From Sideroxydans sp. (lineage in GTDB: Bacteria; Pseudomonadota; Gammaproteobacteria; Burkholderiales; Gallionellaceae): a stretch of 63,401 bases of DNA. Shown in pieces: positions 7,974 to 18,913 of the stretch; positions within the stretch are counted from its first letter, which is position 1, and every line of letters starts with the position of its first letter. The notes beneath the pieces were generated by a model, which had not been told where the DNA came from, searched no databases, and saw only the letters and a list, made by a program, of their open reading frames with translations. The translations under genes were made by a program, and so were the position numbers. The stretch spans positions 1-63,401 of the forward strand of contig JABFSI010000045.1 in assembly GCA_013140695.1 (NCBI GenBank), written 5' to 3'.

Positions 7974-10508
7974 TTACACCAACTTCTTCAACTGATAAAT
8001 CCTCTCCAACGCTTCCTTCGGACTCATCTCATCCGGTTGCAGGTCGCGCAGCGCCGACAGCAGCGGATGTTCTTCCGGCTCTGGCACTTCGGGTGCGGCG
8101 GCGAAGAGGTCGCCTTGCGGGCTTTGGGCGGCGCTGTTCTGTTCCAACTTCACTAGCTGTTTCTTCGCGCTGCGGATGACGCTGTTCGGCACGCCCGCGA
8201 GGGCGGCGACTTGCAGGCCGTAGCTTTGGCTGGCGGCACCTTCGTTCACGCTGTGCAAGAAGACGATGCTGTGCTGGTGTTCGATGGCGGCGAGGTGGAC
8301 GTTGGCGAGTTGTTTGAATTCTTCGGCCAATCGCGTGAGCTCGAAATAGTGGGTGGCGAACAAGGTGTAGCTGCGGTTGATCTCTAGCAGGTGGCGCGCG
8401 ATGGCGTAGGCGAGGGCGAGGCCGTCGAAGGTGCTGGTGCCGCGCCCGATCTCGTCCACCAGCACCAGGCTCTTGTCGGTGGCGTTGTGCAGGATGTTGG
8501 CGGCCTCGGTCATCTCGACCATGAAGGTGGAACGCCCCGAGGCTAAGTCGTCCGATGCGCCGATGCGCGTGAAGATCTGGTCGATCTCGCCCAGTACCGC
8601 TTGCTGTGCAGGCACGAAGCAGCCGACATGCGCCAGCAACGCGATGATGGCGGTCTGCCGCATGTAGGTCGATTTACCACCCATGTTCGGACCGGTGATG
8701 AGCAGCGTGCGGCGCGCGTCGTTGAGCGTGCAGTCGTTCGGCGTGAAGGTATCCACTTGCGCTTCGACGACAGGGTGGCGACCTTGCTTGATGTCTATGC
8801 GTGCATCGTTGCTGAACTGCGGTGCGCAGAAGTTGAGCGTGGCGGCACGTTCGGCGAAGGTGGCGAGCACGTCCAACTCGGCGATGGCGGCGGCGATGGC
8901 TTGTAGTTGCGGGATGCTCGGTGCGAGTGCGTCCAGCAGTTGTTCGTAGAGCATCTTCTCGCGCGCCAATGCGCGGTCGTTGGCAGAGAGCGCTTTGTCT
9001 TCGAAGGTCTTCAACTCGGGCGTGATGTAACGCTCGGCGTTCTTCAAGGTCTGGCGGCGGCGGTAGTCGTCGGGCACGTTCACCGATTGCGCGATGCTCA
9101 CCTCGATGTAGAAACCGTGTACGCGGTTGTATTCCACCTTCAGCGTGTTGATGCCGGTGCGCGCGCGTTCGCGTGCTTCCAACTCCAACAAGAAATCGCC
9201 GCAGTTGGTCTGGATACCGCGTAGCTCGTCTAACTCGGCATCGAAGCCGTCGGCGATGACGCCGCCTTCGCGCAGCACGGAGGAAGGCTCGGCCTTCAAC
9301 ATCTTCTGCAACAACTCGACCAGCGATGCGTCGGCTTGGAGCTCGGCAGTCAGTTGCCGAATGCGTGGTGCAGATACCTTCGCCAACAAAGCGTGCAGCG
9401 CTGGCAATTGTTTCAATGTGTCGCGCAGGCCAGAAAGGTCACGCGGTCGCGCACTTCTCAAGGCGATGCGCGCGGTGATGCGTTCCACGTCCACGCTGGA
9501 TTTCAATTGCTGGTGCACGGCGCTGAACTTGTCATCGAGCTCGTCCACTGCATCCAGCCTCGCGCGCAGCACATCACGGTTGCGCAGCGGATGATGCAGC
9601 CAGTGTGCCAACAGACGACTGCCCATGTTGGTAGCACAGGTGTCGAGCAGCGAGAGCAGGGTGGGGGCAGTTTCACCGCGCAGGGTTTGGGTGATCTCCA
9701 GATTGCGACGAGTGGCGGCATCCATGCGCACGAACTCATCAGCGTGATACACCTGTGCGCTGCGGATGTGCGCGATGCTTTGCCCTTGGGTGAGTTTGGC
9801 GTAGCCGAGCAATGCGCCTGCGGCTTCCAATCCGACGGTGAAATCATCGCAGCCAAAACCGGCAAGGTCGCGCGTGGCGAATTGTTGGCACAGCGCGCGG
9901 TGCGCGGTGTCGCGGTCGAAGTGCCAATCGGGTAACGATTTGTTCGCGGCGTTCTTGAGCTGCGGTGCGGCGACACTCTCAGCGACCAATATCTCAGAAG
10001 GTTGCAGACGTTCGAGTTCGGCAGGTAGTTGGCTGGCGGCGACTTCAGCGAGGGTGAATTGACCCGAAGCGAGGTTGAGCCATGCAAGGCCCACTTCGTT
10101 GTTGCGCTGGTGTAGCGCGAGCAACAGGTTGTCGCGCTTCTCTTCCAACAAGGCGGAATCGGTCACCGTACCCGGTGTGACGATGCGCACCACTTTGCGT
10201 TCGACGGGGCCTTTGCTGGTGGCGGGGTCGCCGATCTGTTCGCAGATGGCGACGGACTCGCCCATCTTCACCAAGCGCGCGAGGTATTGCTCTGCCGCGT
10301 GATACGGCACACCCGCCATCTTGATCGGCTGGCCGTTGGATGCGCCGCGTTGGGTTAGCGTGATGTCGAGCAGCTTGGCGACGCGCACGGCATCGTCCAT
10401 GAACAACTCGTAGAAATCGCCCATGCGGTAGAACAGCAGCTTGTCGATGTGTTCCGCTTTGATGCGGTGGTACTGCGCCATCATGGGCGTGTGCACGATG
10501 ACGCTCAC
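7974..10508 (-). CDS. mutS: DNA mismatch repair protein MutS
   Basis: An 844-residue mismatch-recognition ATPase. The mismatch-reading motif in [11 protein letters not shown] is near residue 30. The ATPase domain carries Walker [10 protein letters not shown] near residue 605, [12 protein letters not shown] and ATHYFELT. Length matches family members. The start is taken as GTG at 10508, which has AAAGG 9 bases upstream just inside the end of suhB; ATG at 10484 is possible but has no ribosome site. It lies 4 bases downstream of suhB, so the two are probably co-transcribed. Confidence 0.97.
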   Translation of the reverse strand: MSVIVHTPMMAQYHRIKAEHIDKLLFYRMGDFYELFMDDAVRVAKLLDITLTQRGASNGQPIKMAGVPYHAAEQYLARLVKMGESVAICEQIGDPATSKGPVERKVVRIVTPGTVTDSALLEEKRDNLLLALHQRNNEVGLAWLNLASGQFTLAEVAASQLPAELERLQPSEILVAESVAAPQLKNAANKSLPDWHFDRDTAHRALCQQFATRDLAGFGCDDFTVGLEAAGALLGYAKLTQGQSIAHIRSAQVYHADEFVRMDAATRRNLEITQTLRGETAPTLLSLLDTCATNMGSRLLAHWLHHPLRNRDVLRARLDAVDELDDKFSAVHQQLKSSVDVERITARIALRSARPRDLSGLRDTLKQLPALHALLAKVSAPRIRQLTAELQADASLVELLQKMLKAEPSSVLREGGVIADGFDAELDELRGIQTNCGDFLLELEARERARTGINTLKVEYNRVHGFYIEVSIAQSVNVPDDYRRRQTLKNAERYITPELKTFEDKALSANDRALAREKMLYEQLLDALAPSIPQLQAIAAAIAELDVLATFAERAATLNFCAPQFSNDARIDIKQGRHPVVEAQVDTFTPNDCTLNDARRTLLITGPNMGGKSTYMRQTAIIALLAHVGCFVPAQQAVLGEIDQIFTRIGASDDLASGRSTFMVEMTEAANILHNATDKSLVLVDEIGRGTSTFDGLALAYAIARHLLEINRSYTLFATHYFELTRLAEEFKQLANVHLAAIEHQHSIVFLHSVNEGAASQSYGLQVAALAGVPNSVIRSAKKQLVKLEQNSAAQSPQGDLFAAAPEVPEPEEHPLLSALRDLQPDEMSPKEALERIYQLKKLV

Positions 10509-10512
10509 CGCG

Positions 10513-11310
10513 TTAGCCTTTCAAGCCTTCTGTCAGATGCGGTGCGATGAGCTTGAGCAGGTGTTCTTGGATGAACGGATTGCCTGCGCAGATATGACCG
10601 CTGGTGAGGAAATTCTGATTGCCAGCGAGGTCGCTGACGATGCCGCCCGCTTCAGAGATGAGCAGTGCGCCCCCTGCGATGTCCCACGGTTTCAAGCCGG
10701 TTTCAAAGAAGCCGTCATAACGTCCCGCCGCAGTCCAAGCCAAATCAAGCGATGCCGCGCCAGGGCGACGCAAGCCTGCCGTCTTTTGCATCACATCCTT
10801 AAAGATGGACAGGTAGGCATCCATATGTTCAAAACGCGTGTAGGGGAAGCCCGTGCCGATGAGACTGTCTTCAATCTCTTTGAGTTTGGAAACACGAATG
10901 CGTTTGTCGTTTAGGTAAGCGCCGCGACCACGGGTGGCGGTGAATAGGTCGTTCTTGGTAGGGTCGTACACCACGGATTGCGTCAGCACGCCGTTATGTT
11001 GCAGGGCGATGGAGACGGCGTATTGAGGAATGCCATGCAAGAAATTGGTTGTGCCATCAAGCGGGTCGATAATCCAAACATACTCGGACTGGCCTTGAGC
11101 GCCGCCCTCTTCTGCTAGAATCGCATGCGTTGGATAGGCATCCAACAAGGTCTGTACGATAAGGTTTTCCGCCGCGCGATCCACTTCGCTAACGTAATCC
11201 GCATGGGATTTCTTTTGGATAGAGAGGTGGTCCAAATTGTCTGCGGCACGGTGGATCAAGTTTCCGGCGCGACGAGCGGCCTTCACCGCGATGTTGAGCA
11301 TGGGGTGCAT
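10513..11310 (-). CDS. suhB: Inositol-1-monophosphatase family protein SuhB
   Basis: A 265-residue phosphatase of the Mg-dependent inositol monophosphatase family. Metal-site motifs are present: EEGG (about 67-70), [12 protein letters not shown] (about 80-91) and WDIAGGALL (about 209-217). In enterobacteria SuhB also acts as an rRNA transcription antitermination factor; whether this holds here is not visible. Divergent from trmJ over about 60 bases and followed immediately by mutS. Confidence 0.95.
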   Translation of the reverse strand: MHPMLNIAVKAARRAGNLIHRAADNLDHLSIQKKSHADYVSEVDRAAENLIVQTLLDAYPTHAILAEEGGAQGQSEYVWIIDPLDGTTNFLHGIPQYAVSIALQHNGVLTQSVVYDPTKNDLFTATRGRGAYLNDKRIRVSKLKEIEDSLIGTGFPYTRFEHMDAYLSIFKDVMQKTAGLRRPGAASLDLAWTAAGRYDGFFETGLKPWDIAGGALLISEAGGIVSDLAGNQNFLTSGHICAGNPFIQEHLLKLIAPHLTEGLKG

Positions 11311-11372
11311 ATCAGTACGACCTTTTTAATGAGCTGGGGAAATCCGGCGCGTATTTTAGTTGGTATTCCGTT

Positions 11373-12146
11373 TTGAATAAACCTAATCCTTTCGAGAACA
11401 TCAGAGTTGTCTTGAGCCACACCACCCATCCGGGCAACATCGGTGCGGCGGCACGTGCCATGAAAACGATGGGCTTGCGCCATCTCTATCTTATTAATCC
11501 GCGTCACTTCCCCGATCCACAAGCCAATGCCATGGCGGCAGGCGCGGATGACGTGTTGCAAAACGCTGTTGTATGCAGCTCGATAGATGAAGCCTTGCAG
11601 GGCGTGGCTTACACCGTGGCGATGACGGCACGTTTGCGCGACATTTCGATTGCCGTAAAAACGCCACGTGAAGCCATGCCGCAGGTGGTGCAAGAAGCCA
11701 GCCAGCATCCGGTGGCTTTGCTGTTCGGTACAGAAATGTCCGGCCTCACCAACGAAGAAATGGGCAAGGCGCAACTGGGTGTGAACATTCAGACCAACCC
11801 TGATTTCTCTTCACTCAACATCGCAGCCTCGGTGCAAGTGGTGGCGTATGAGTTGAGTGTGGCTGCGAATGCTTATCAATTGGTCGTTCCTGAAGTTGCG
11901 CCCGCCGCGCATGAGCGGGTGGAAGGGCTGTACGCGCATCTGGAAAAAGCACTGTTCGAGATGGGATTTTTCACCACGCAAAACCCCGCACGCTTGATGC
12001 AGCGACTGCGCCGTTTGTATTCGCGCGCTCGTTTGGAAGATGAAGAAGTCAACATCCTGCGCGGCATACTCACCGTCGCCACCGCGTACAATGCGCGCCT
12101 TAAACAACGTTACATGGAAGAACATCCCGATGTTCAAAAACATTAG
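11373..12146 (+). CDS. trmJ: tRNA (cytidine/uridine-2'-O-)-methyltransferase TrmJ
   Basis: A 257-residue SPOUT methyltransferase that modifies position 32 of several tRNAs. Motifs: [19 protein letters not shown] at the N-terminus, [15 protein letters not shown] near residue 115 and [15 protein letters not shown] near 148, the trefoil-knot SAM site. The start has to be TTG at 11373, because the first in-frame ATG (11460) would delete the conserved [11 protein letters not shown] motif. Its 3' end overlaps the start of cysE by 17 bases. Confidence 0.93.
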   Translation: MNKPNPFENIRVVLSHTTHPGNIGAAARAMKTMGLRHLYLINPRHFPDPQANAMAAGADDVLQNAVVCSSIDEALQGVAYTVAMTARLRDISIAVKTPREAMPQVVQEASQHPVALLFGTEMSGLTNEEMGKAQLGVNIQTNPDFSSLNIAASVQVVAYELSVAANAYQLVVPEVAPAAHERVEGLYAHLEKALFEMGFFTTQNPARLMQRLRRLYSRARLEDEEVNILRGILTVATAYNARLKQRYMEEHPDVQKH

Positions 12147-12861
12147 AGAAGACATCGCCAGCGTTTTTGATCGCGACCCCGCCGCGCGCAGCACTTTTGA
12201 GGTGTTGACGTGCTATCCGGGTTTGCACGCGCGTATTTTTCATCGTTTGTCGAATAGCTTGTGGCACATCAATTTGAAATGGATGGCACGCTTCACTTCG
12301 CATATTGCGCGGGGGCTGACGGGGATTGAAATTCACCCTGGAGCGACTATTGGTCGCCGTTTCTTCATTGATCACGGTATGGGTGTCGTGATTGGTGAGA
12401 CGGCAGAAATTGGCGACGATGTGACGCTCTATCACGGTGTGACTTTGGGTGGTACGTCGTGGAAAGAGGGGAAGCGCCATCCGACGCTGGGTAATGGTGT
12501 GGTGGTGGGCGCGGGCGCAAAAATTTTGGGGCCGATACAAATTGGTGACGGTGCAAAAATTGGCTCGAATGCGGTAGTGGTGAAGGATGTGCCTGCGGGT
12601 GCGACAGCAGCTGGCATCCCTGCGCGGATATTGGATGAAGAAAAAAAGGTGGCACATGGCTTCAACGCCTACGGTATTGGTAACGACCAAAATGATCCAG
12701 TTGCCAAAGCGCTGCATGGATTGATTGGGCATAGCGTCACGGTGGATCAGCGTATCGAATTGATTCTTCAGCAATTAGAACGACTAGGTGTGCGCGTGGA
12801 TGAAGAGCGCGCCACGGCCGACAAGTTCGATCCCAATCACTTGAATAAGATTGTTGATTAA
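12130..12861 (+). CDS. cysE: Serine O-acetyltransferase CysE
   Basis: A 243-residue enzyme making O-acetylserine for cysteine synthesis. The left-handed beta-helix hexapeptide repeats ([16 protein letters not shown] onward) and the [17 protein letters not shown] block identify it. The start at 12130 ([17 protein letters not shown]) matches short CysE proteins that lack the long N-terminal extension of the E. coli enzyme. Cysteine is the sulphur donor for the IscS reaction encoded just downstream, a link that makes this position before iscR functionally sensible. Its stop codon lies inside the IscR-type operator described at 12850-12874. Confidence 0.95.
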   Translation: MFKNIREDIASVFDRDPAARSTFEVLTCYPGLHARIFHRLSNSLWHINLKWMARFTSHIARGLTGIEIHPGATIGRRFFIDHGMGVVIGETAEIGDDVTLYHGVTLGGTSWKEGKRHPTLGNGVVVGAGAKILGPIQIGDGAKIGSNAVVVKDVPAGATAAGIPARILDEEKKVAHGFNAYGIGNDQNDPVAKALHGLIGHSVTVDQRIELILQQLERLGVRVDEERATADKFDPNHLNKIVD

Positions 12862-12882
12862 AGTTGTCGGGTATTCTATGAT
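12850..12882 (+). promoter_or_regulatory. iscR promoter with type 1 IscR-binding site
   Basis: A -35 TTGATT (12854-12859) and a -10 TATGAT (12877-12882) are separated by 17 bases. Overlapping the -35, bases 12850-12874 match 21 of 25 positions of the published type 1 IscR consensus as I recall it (ATASYYGACTRWWWYAGTCRRSTAT), including an intact CGGGTAT half. This fits repression of the isc operon by [2Fe-2S]-IscR. The site overlaps the last bases of cysE. Confidence 0.8.
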
Positions 12883-12957
12883 TCACTCACTGCGGGGTTA
12901 ATGCTGGTTCGGATTGCCCCTTTCGTTTAAGTCGATTAATTAAAGTAAGGAAAAATT

Positions 12958-13431
12958 ATGCGCCTCACTACTAAAGGACGTTTTGCCGTAACCGCGATGG
13001 TTGACCTGACTCAACGTGGGGGTAAGGGACCCATCACCTTGGCGGCAATCAGTGAGCGGCAAAAAATTTCGCTGTCGTATTTGGAGCAGCTTTTTTCCAA
13101 ATTGCGCAAAAACAATGTGGTTGCCAGTGTGCGCGGCCCAGGCGGTGGATATTGCCTATCGCGCCCTGCCAACAAAATTTCTATCGCTGACATCGTCATC
13201 GCGGTAGATGAGCCGCTCGATGCGACTAATTGCGACCGAATGGGCAATTGCAAAGATGGCGAGCCGTGCTCCACGCATGATTTGTGGATGGGTTTGAGTG
13301 ACAAAATTCATGAGTACTTGCAGCAAATTACCTTGCAGCAAGTGGCGGATGGACAAGCTAAAGCGGTGAAGTCAGATGTTGCGCCGATTGCCTTGAGTAA
13401 GTCGATGAGCAAGCAATCTGCGACGGCGTGA
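12958..13431 (+). CDS. iscR: Fe-S cluster-sensing transcriptional regulator IscR
   Basis: A 157-residue Rrf2-family repressor. N-terminal winged helix (MRLTTKGRFAVTAMVDLT; SLSYLEQLFSKLRKNNVVASVRGPGGGY) is followed by the [2Fe-2S] ligands C92, C98 and C104 with the nearby H107 (CDRMGNC then CKDGEPCSTH). Holo-IscR represses the isc operon when clusters are plentiful. An AAGGA ribosome site lies just upstream. First gene of the isc operon, preceded by a good IscR-type operator. Confidence 0.97.
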   Translation: MRLTTKGRFAVTAMVDLTQRGGKGPITLAAISERQKISLSYLEQLFSKLRKNNVVASVRGPGGGYCLSRPANKISIADIVIAVDEPLDATNCDRMGNCKDGEPCSTHDLWMGLSDKIHEYLQQITLQQVADGQAKAVKSDVAPIALSKSMSKQSATA

Positions 13432-13444
13432 TTAAGGAAAAAAA

Positions 13445-14659
13445 ATGACGCTGCATTTCCCTATTTATATGGATTACTCCGCGACCACGCCGGTAGACCC
13501 GCGCGTGGCCGAGGTGATGATCCCTTACCTCACCGAGCAGTTCGGCAATCCGGCATCACGTTCGCATGCCTATGGTTGGACGGCTGAGGAGGCGGTAGAG
13601 CGTGCGCGGGAGCAAGTTGCAGCACTGGTGAATGCCGATCCGAAAGAGATCGTGTGGACGTCAGGTGCGACCGAGTCGAATAACTTGGCTTTGAAAGGCG
13701 CAGCGAATTTCTACGCCGAGAAGGGTAAGCATATCGTCACGGTGAAGACCGAGCACAAAGCCATCTTGGATACGGTGCGAGAGTTGGAGCGTCAAGGTTT
13801 CACGGCGACCTACCTCGATCCAGAGCCAAGCGGTTTGGTCGATCTGGAAAAACTCAAAGCGGCATTGCGTCCTGACACCGTCATCGTGTCGGTGATGTAT
13901 GTGAATAATGAGATTGGCGTCATCCAAGACATTGCAGCCATCGGCGAGATGTGTCGTGAGCGCGGCATCCTGTTCCATGTGGATGCGGCACAAGCGACAG
14001 GCAAGGTCGCCATCGATCTGCAAAAGCTCAAGGTCGATCTGATGTCGTTCTCGGCACACAAGACTTACGGCCCTAAAGGCATCGGCGCGTTGTATGTGCG
14101 TCGTAAACCACGTGTACGTCTGGAAGCACAGATGCATGGCGGTGGTCACGAGCGCGGCTTCCGTTCCGGCACCTTGGCGACACATCAGATCGTTGGTATG
14201 GGTGAAGCTTTCCGTTTAGCTAAAGAAGAGATGGCGACTGAGAACGAGCGCATCCGTATGTTGCGTGACCGCTTGTGGGCTGGGCTGTCGAGCATGGAAG
14301 AGGTTTACCTGAACGGTGATATGGATAGTCGCGTTCCACACAATCTGAACGTGAGCTTCAACTTCGTGGAAGGGGAGTCGCTCATCATGGCAGTGAAAGA
14401 TATCGCGGTGTCTAGCGGTTCTGCCTGCACATCAGCGAGCTTAGAACCATCATACGTGTTGCGCGCTTTGGGGCGTAACGATGAGTTGGCACATAGCTCT
14501 ATCCGTTTTACGGTGGGTCGTTTTACTACCGTGGAAGAAGTGGATTACACCATCAAGTTATTGCACGACAAGATCGGCAAATTGCGCGAACTCTCACCCT
14601 TGTGGGAGATGCACCAGGACGGTATCGATCTGAACACCGTTCAATGGGCTGCGCATTAA
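13445..14659 (+). CDS. iscS: Cysteine desulfurase IscS
   Basis: A 404-residue PLP enzyme that takes sulphur from cysteine and passes it to IscU. The PLP lysine in [12 protein letters not shown] is K206 and the active-site cysteine in [10 protein letters not shown] is C328, the same numbers as in E. coli IscS. The persulphide loop and full length are intact. Position between iscR and iscU is canonical. Confidence 0.97.
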   Translation: MTLHFPIYMDYSATTPVDPRVAEVMIPYLTEQFGNPASRSHAYGWTAEEAVERAREQVAALVNADPKEIVWTSGATESNNLALKGAANFYAEKGKHIVTVKTEHKAILDTVRELERQGFTATYLDPEPSGLVDLEKLKAALRPDTVIVSVMYVNNEIGVIQDIAAIGEMCRERGILFHVDAAQATGKVAIDLQKLKVDLMSFSAHKTYGPKGIGALYVRRKPRVRLEAQMHGGGHERGFRSGTLATHQIVGMGEAFRLAKEEMATENERIRMLRDRLWAGLSSMEEVYLNGDMDSRVPHNLNVSFNFVEGESLIMAVKDIAVSSGSACTSASLEPSYVLRALGRNDELAHSSIRFTVGRFTTVEEVDYTIKLLHDKIGKLRELSPLWEMHQDGIDLNTVQWAAH

Positions 14660-14676
14660 AGGCGTAGGAGGACAAA

Positions 14677-15093
14677 ATGGCATACAGCGAAAAACTACTA
14701 GATCACTACGAGAATCCCCGCAATGTGGGTTCGATGGATAAGAGCGACTCATTCGTAGGTACAGGGATGGTCGGCGCGCCAGCTTGTGGCGATGTGATGA
14801 AGCTACAGATCAAAGTCGGCAAAGACGGCATCATCGAAGATGCGAAATTCAAGACTTATGGTTGCGGTTCGGCTATCGCATCGAGTTCCTTGGTGACCGA
14901 ATGGGTCAAGGGTAAGACGGTCGATCAGGCGCTAGCGATCAAGAACACACACATCGCGGAAGAGTTGGCATTGCCACCTGTGAAGATCCACTGCTCTATC
15001 TTGGCGGAAGATGCCATCAAAGCGGCTGTGGCAGATTACAAATCCAAGCATGGCGCCAACGTTGAAACGGCCGCCTGCAATGGAAACAAATAG
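14677..15093 (+). CDS. iscU: Fe-S cluster scaffold protein IscU
   Basis: A 138-residue scaffold on which [2Fe-2S] clusters are built. The three cluster cysteines C37 (GAPACGD), C63 (YGCGSA) and C106 (KIHCSIL), with D39 and H105, are all present. The LPPVK motif, read by the HscA chaperone, is at about 99-103. A strong AGGAGG ribosome site precedes the ATG. Confidence 0.97.
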   Translation: MAYSEKLLDHYENPRNVGSMDKSDSFVGTGMVGAPACGDVMKLQIKVGKDGIIEDAKFKTYGCGSAIASSSLVTEWVKGKTVDQALAIKNTHIAEELALPPVKIHCSILAEDAIKAAVADYKSKHGANVETAACNGNK

Positions 15094-15102
15094 GAGTCGG
15101 AC

Positions 15103-15426
15103 ATGAGCGTCACGTTGACAGAGAACGCTGCTAAGCATGTGCAGAATTTTTTGACTAAGCGCGGCAAAGGCGTCGGGCTGCGTTTGGGCGTTCGTACTAG
15201 CGGCTGCTCGGGCATGGCTTACAAATTGGAATTCGCGGATGCGGCTGATGATGCTGACCTGAAATTTGATAGCCACGGCGTGACAGTGTTGGTCGATCCG
15301 CAAAGCTTGCCTTACATCGACGGCATGGAGCTGGATTACACCCGCGAAGGGCTGAATGAAGGTTTCAAGTTCAACAATCCCAACGTGAAGGATGCGTGTG
15401 GATGTGGAGAGAGCTTCAAGGTCTGA
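15103..15426 (+). CDS. iscA: Fe-S cluster assembly A-type carrier IscA
   Basis: A 107-residue A-type carrier with cluster or iron ligands C35 (TSGCSGMAY), C99 and C101 (ACGCGESF). It receives clusters from IscU/HscBA and passes them to [4Fe-4S] targets. It lies 9 bases after iscU with a TAGGAG ribosome site. Confidence 0.96.
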   Translation: MSVTLTENAAKHVQNFLTKRGKGVGLRLGVRTSGCSGMAYKLEFADAADDADLKFDSHGVTVLVDPQSLPYIDGMELDYTREGLNEGFKFNNPNVKDACGCGESFKV

Positions 15427-15439
15427 TGGGTTTTTCCTT

Positions 15440-15976
15440 ATGAAGTCTCTCGATTTCCAGCAGGACTTCTTCCAGTTGTTCGAACTCCCGCCACGTTTTG
15501 CTATCGATAGCGCTGCACTCGATCAGCGTTATCGCGACTTGCAGTCGCAAGTCCACCCCGACAAGTTCTCCCACCTCTCTGAATCCGAACAGCGCCTCTC
15601 CATGCAATGGTCAACACGCATCAACGAGGGCTACCAGACTTTGCGCAGCCCGTTGGTACGTGGTCGCTACCTGCTGTCTTTGCAAGGTGTCGATACACAG
15701 GAAGAAACCAATACATCCATGCCGCTGGATTTTTTGATGCAGCAGATGGAATGGCGCGAAGCTTTGCAAGCAGCCCTCGAAGCAAAAAATATGGATGCGC
15801 TTGATGTGTTGAGCGACAACAATCGCAAAGAGACAAAGTTGTTGCAGCAGCAGTTGGGTGTACAGCTGGATGACGCACACGACACCGTTGCGGCGGCGGG
15901 CTCTGTGAGAAAATTACGCTTTCTAGAAAAACTTGCTGAAGAAATTTCTTCAGCTTACGACGAATTAGATTCCTGA
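15440..15976 (+). CDS. hscB: Co-chaperone HscB (J-domain)
   Basis: A 178-residue J-protein that delivers IscU to HscA and stimulates its ATPase. The HPD motif is at residues 39-41 ([12 protein letters not shown]), followed by the three-helix IscU-binding domain. The start at 15440 ([14 protein letters not shown]) matches the family; earlier in-frame codons overlap iscA and are not conserved. Confidence 0.94.
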   Translation: MKSLDFQQDFFQLFELPPRFAIDSAALDQRYRDLQSQVHPDKFSHLSESEQRLSMQWSTRINEGYQTLRSPLVRGRYLLSLQGVDTQEETNTSMPLDFLMQQMEWREALQAALEAKNMDALDVLSDNNRKETKLLQQQLGVQLDDAHDTVAAAGSVRKLRFLEKLAEEISSAYDELDS

Positions 15977-15977
15977 T

Positions 15978-17870
15978 ATGGCACTTCTTCAAATCTCCGA
16001 ACCTGGCTTAAGCGCCGCTCCCCACCAGCATCGGCTGGCGGTGGGCATTGACTTGGGCACGACCAACTCATTGGTGGCGACAGTACGCAACGGTATCAGC
16101 GTGGTGCTGAACGATGAGGATGGTGTGGCGTTATTACCATCCGTGGTGCGCTACCAAACCGATGGTGCAGTGCAGGTGGGCATTGCAGCACAAGTGGTGC
16201 AGAGCGAAGACCCGCAAAATACGATTGTGTCAGTGAAACGCTTCATGGGACGCGGACTGAAGGATGTGGGCGAGGTCATTGACCTACCCTATCGTTTTGT
16301 GGACCCCGCTTCGACAGGATCAGGACAGGCTCTGGGCATGGTGCAGTTACGCACCGTGGCAGGGGTTAAGAGTCCCGTTGAAATTTCCGCTGAAATTTTG
16401 AAAGTGCTGCGTGACCGCGCGGAGCGTTCTTTGGGAGGGGACTTGGTCGGCGCAGTTATCACCGTGCCAGCCTATTTCGATGATGCACAACGACAAGCCA
16501 CGAAAGATGCAGCCAAACTGGCGGGATTGAATGTGTTGCGTTTGTTGAATGAGCCAACAGCGGCAGCCATTGCCTATGGCTTGGATAACGCTTCCGAAGG
16601 CGTGTATGCCGTATATGACTTGGGCGGTGGCACGTTTGATATTTCTATCTTGAGATTATCCAAAGGCGTGTTTGAGGTATTGGCGACGAATGGTGACTCT
16701 GCGCTGGGTGGCGATGATTTTGATCAACGCATCTATTGCTGGGTTTTGGAAAAAGCCCAGTTATCTCAATTAGGCGCTCACGACACGCGCTTGTTACTCA
16801 CCCATGCACGAGCGGCTAAAGAGCAATTAACAGAACACGCGCAGACGCAAATTACGGCGCTGTTGAGTAACGGCGAGTTAGTCGATGTAACGCTCACACG
16901 CGATGCGTTCTATGACATGACGCAGAACCTGCTCACCCGCACTTTGCAACCCACGCGCCGTGCTTTGCGCGATGCCAAGTTGAATGTGGATGAGGTGAAA
17001 GGGGTGGTGATGGTGGGCGGTTCAACGCGCATGCCGCAAGTTCAGCGTGCGGTTACCGAGTTGTTTAATCAGACACCATTGACCAATCTAGACCCCGATA
17101 AAGTGGTCGCACTCGGAGCCGCAATTCAAGCCAATGTGCTGGCCGGAAATCGCAGTGCCGATGATTGGTTGTTGCTCGATGTTATCCCGCTTTCATTGGG
17201 TATTGAGACCATGGGCGGCCTGACTGAAAAAATCATTCCGCGCAACACCACGATACCTAGCGCTCGTGCGCAAGAATTTACCACCTACAAAGATGGTCAG
17301 ACCGCGATGAGCATCCATGTGGTGCAAGGGGAGCGTGAGTTGGTAGTGGATTGCCGTTCGTTGGCTAAATTTGAACTACGCGGCATCCCTGCCATGGTGG
17401 CGGGCAGTGCGCGTATTCGCGTCACTTACCAAGTCGATGCGGATGGATTGTTGAGTGTGTCCGCACGTGAGATGACTAGCGGTGTTGAGTCGGTAGTCAC
17501 CATCAAGCCATCCTACGGCTTGAGCGAAGGTGACATCACCCGCATGTTGCAAGACGGTAATCAACATGCCCGTGACGACATGCAAGCACGTGCCCTGCGC
17601 GAGCAGCAGACCGAGGCGGGGCAATTGTTGGAAGCGGTTGAAAATGCCTTGCAACAAGATGGCGCAGCACTGTTGGATGATGCATCCCAAGCGCACATCC
17701 GAAGCAGTATGGATGCGTTGCGTGACGTATTAAATGGCAATGACCACCTTGCCATCAAACGTGCCGTCGAAGCGTTGAATCAGGCGACAGTCATCTTTGC
17801 TCAAGCGCGTATGGATCGCAGTGTGTCGCATGCTTTGAAGGGACATAACATGTCCGAACTGGAAAATTAA
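15978..17870 (+). CDS. hscA: Fe-S assembly chaperone HscA (Hsp70 family)
   Basis: A 630-residue specialised Hsp70. The nucleotide-binding domain shows [14 protein letters not shown] near residue 25, the [11 protein letters not shown] phosphate loop near 215 and [14 protein letters not shown] near 340. The substrate-binding domain recognises the LPPVK peptide of IscU. Start codon follows the hscB stop by one base, so translation is coupled. Confidence 0.96.
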   Translation: MALLQISEPGLSAAPHQHRLAVGIDLGTTNSLVATVRNGISVVLNDEDGVALLPSVVRYQTDGAVQVGIAAQVVQSEDPQNTIVSVKRFMGRGLKDVGEVIDLPYRFVDPASTGSGQALGMVQLRTVAGVKSPVEISAEILKVLRDRAERSLGGDLVGAVITVPAYFDDAQRQATKDAAKLAGLNVLRLLNEPTAAAIAYGLDNASEGVYAVYDLGGGTFDISILRLSKGVFEVLATNGDSALGGDDFDQRIYCWVLEKAQLSQLGAHDTRLLLTHARAAKEQLTEHAQTQITALLSNGELVDVTLTRDAFYDMTQNLLTRTLQPTRRALRDAKLNVDEVKGVVMVGGSTRMPQVQRAVTELFNQTPLTNLDPDKVVALGAAIQANVLAGNRSADDWLLLDVIPLSLGIETMGGLTEKIIPRNTTIPSARAQEFTTYKDGQTAMSIHVVQGERELVVDCRSLAKFELRGIPAMVAGSARIRVTYQVDADGLLSVSAREMTSGVESVVTIKPSYGLSEGDITRMLQDGNQHARDDMQARALREQQTEAGQLLEAVENALQQDGAALLDDASQAHIRSSMDALRDVLNGNDHLAIKRAVEALNQATVIFAQARMDRSVSHALKGHNMSELEN

Positions 17871-17871
17871 A

Positions 17872-18216
17872 ATGACTCAAATTATTGTCTTACCGCATGA
17901 AGAGTTATGTCCCAAGGGCGCGTTGTTTGAAGCCACTCCAGGTACGTCTATCTGTGATGCGTTGTTAGCGCAGGAAATAGACATCGAACATGCTTGCGAA
18001 AAATCCTGTGCTTGCACGACTTGTCACGTTATTTTGCGTGAAGGATTCCGTAGCTTGGAAGAGGCAACAGAGTTAGAAGAAGATATGTTGGACAAGGCGT
18101 GGGGATTAGAGCCCAATTCTCGATTGAGTTGCCAAGCATTGGTGGGCGCAACGGCGCTGGTGGTTGAGATACCCAAATACTCCATCAACATGACGAAAGA
18201 AGGGCATTCCAAATGA
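17872..18216 (+). CDS. fdx: [2Fe-2S] ferredoxin, ISC type
   Basis: A 114-residue adrenodoxin-like ferredoxin supplying electrons for cluster assembly. Cluster cysteines are C42, C48, C51 (C-x5-C-x2-C in ACEKSCACTTC) and C87 (RLSCQAL). It follows hscA by one base and overlaps iscX by 4 bases. Confidence 0.96.
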   Translation: MTQIIVLPHEELCPKGALFEATPGTSICDALLAQEIDIEHACEKSCACTTCHVILREGFRSLEEATELEEDMLDKAWGLEPNSRLSCQALVGATALVVEIPKYSINMTKEGHSK

Positions 18217-18407
18217 AATGGATAGACGTGCGCGACATCGCCATTGCATTGGCGGAAAAGCATTCAGAAGTGAACCCACTCAAAGTGAATTTTGTGCAAC
18301 TGCATAACTATGTGGTTGAGCTAGAAGGTTTTGATGACGACCATGCGCGCGGTGGCGAAAAAGTGCTAGAAGCGATTCAGGCGACTTGGATTGAGGAAGC
18401 AGAGTAA
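18213..18407 (+). CDS. iscX: IscX, Fe-S assembly modulator
   Basis: A 64-residue acidic protein that binds IscS and iron and tunes desulfurase activity. The conserved W3, the HSEVNPLKVNF block and the LEGFDDDHARGGEKVLEAIQ block match the family. It is the last isc gene, with ATGA coupling to fdx and TAATG coupling to dsbB. Confidence 0.94.
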   Translation: MKWIDVRDIAIALAEKHSEVNPLKVNFVQLHNYVVELEGFDDDHARGGEKVLEAIQATWIEEAE

Positions 18408-18913
18408 TGAAAGATTGGCGCAACATTTCTTATCGTTGGCTCTACGCCGTTGGGGTACTCATTGTGCTCGGCTTAATTGGTGGCGCTTTGTATCTGCAAT
18501 ACGGTCTGCGTGAAGACCCTTGCCCACTATGCATGATTCAGCGTGTCGTGTTTATCGCCATCGGCGTGTTGTTCTTCATCGCCGCCTTGCACAATGCAGG
18601 TCGTATTGGGCGCTGGGTGTATTCCATATTGATTGCACTCACCGCTTTGGCTGGCATCGGCGTTTCCTCACGACACATCTGGTTGCAACATTTACCCAAA
18701 GATCAAGTGCCCGCCTGCGGCCCTGGCCTCGATTTTATGTTGCAGCATTTTCCGATGGCAGAAGTGTGGCAAGAGCTGATGCACGGCTCGGGCGAATGTG
18801 CCACCAAAGGGTGGTCGTTCCTCGGTTTAGGTCTCCCTGAACTAGCACTGACTTGGTATGTGATCTTGGGGCTCTTGGCGATATTCATCGCGGTCAAGAA
18901 ACCTAGTCTCTAA
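18407..18913 (+). CDS. dsbB: Disulfide bond formation protein DsbB
   Basis: A 168-residue inner-membrane quinone reductase that reoxidises DsbA. Four transmembrane segments are visible. The first redox pair is C39-P-L-C42 in EDPCPLCMIQR and the second is C104 with C131 in the periplasmic loop. Its coupling to iscX by TAATG is unusual in function but clear in sequence. The 3' end overlaps the convergent CIA30 gene by 4 bases. Confidence 0.93.
   Translation: MKDWRNISYRWLYAVGVLIVLGLIGGALYLQYGLREDPCPLCMIQRVVFIAIGVLFFIAALHNAGRIGRWVYSILIALTALAGIGVSSRHIWLQHLPKDQVPACGPGLDFMLQHFPMAEVWQELMHGSGECATKGWSFLGLGLPELALTWYVILGLLAIFIAVKKPSL

Noticed and set aside
9336-9935. Rightward open frame of 199 codons inside mutS
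   Set aside because: Fully covered by the MutS coding region; composition typical of a shadow frame.
12040-12129. Upstream extension of cysE inside trmJ
   Set aside because: The extra 30 residues are translated from the trmJ coding sequence in another frame and do not resemble CysE.
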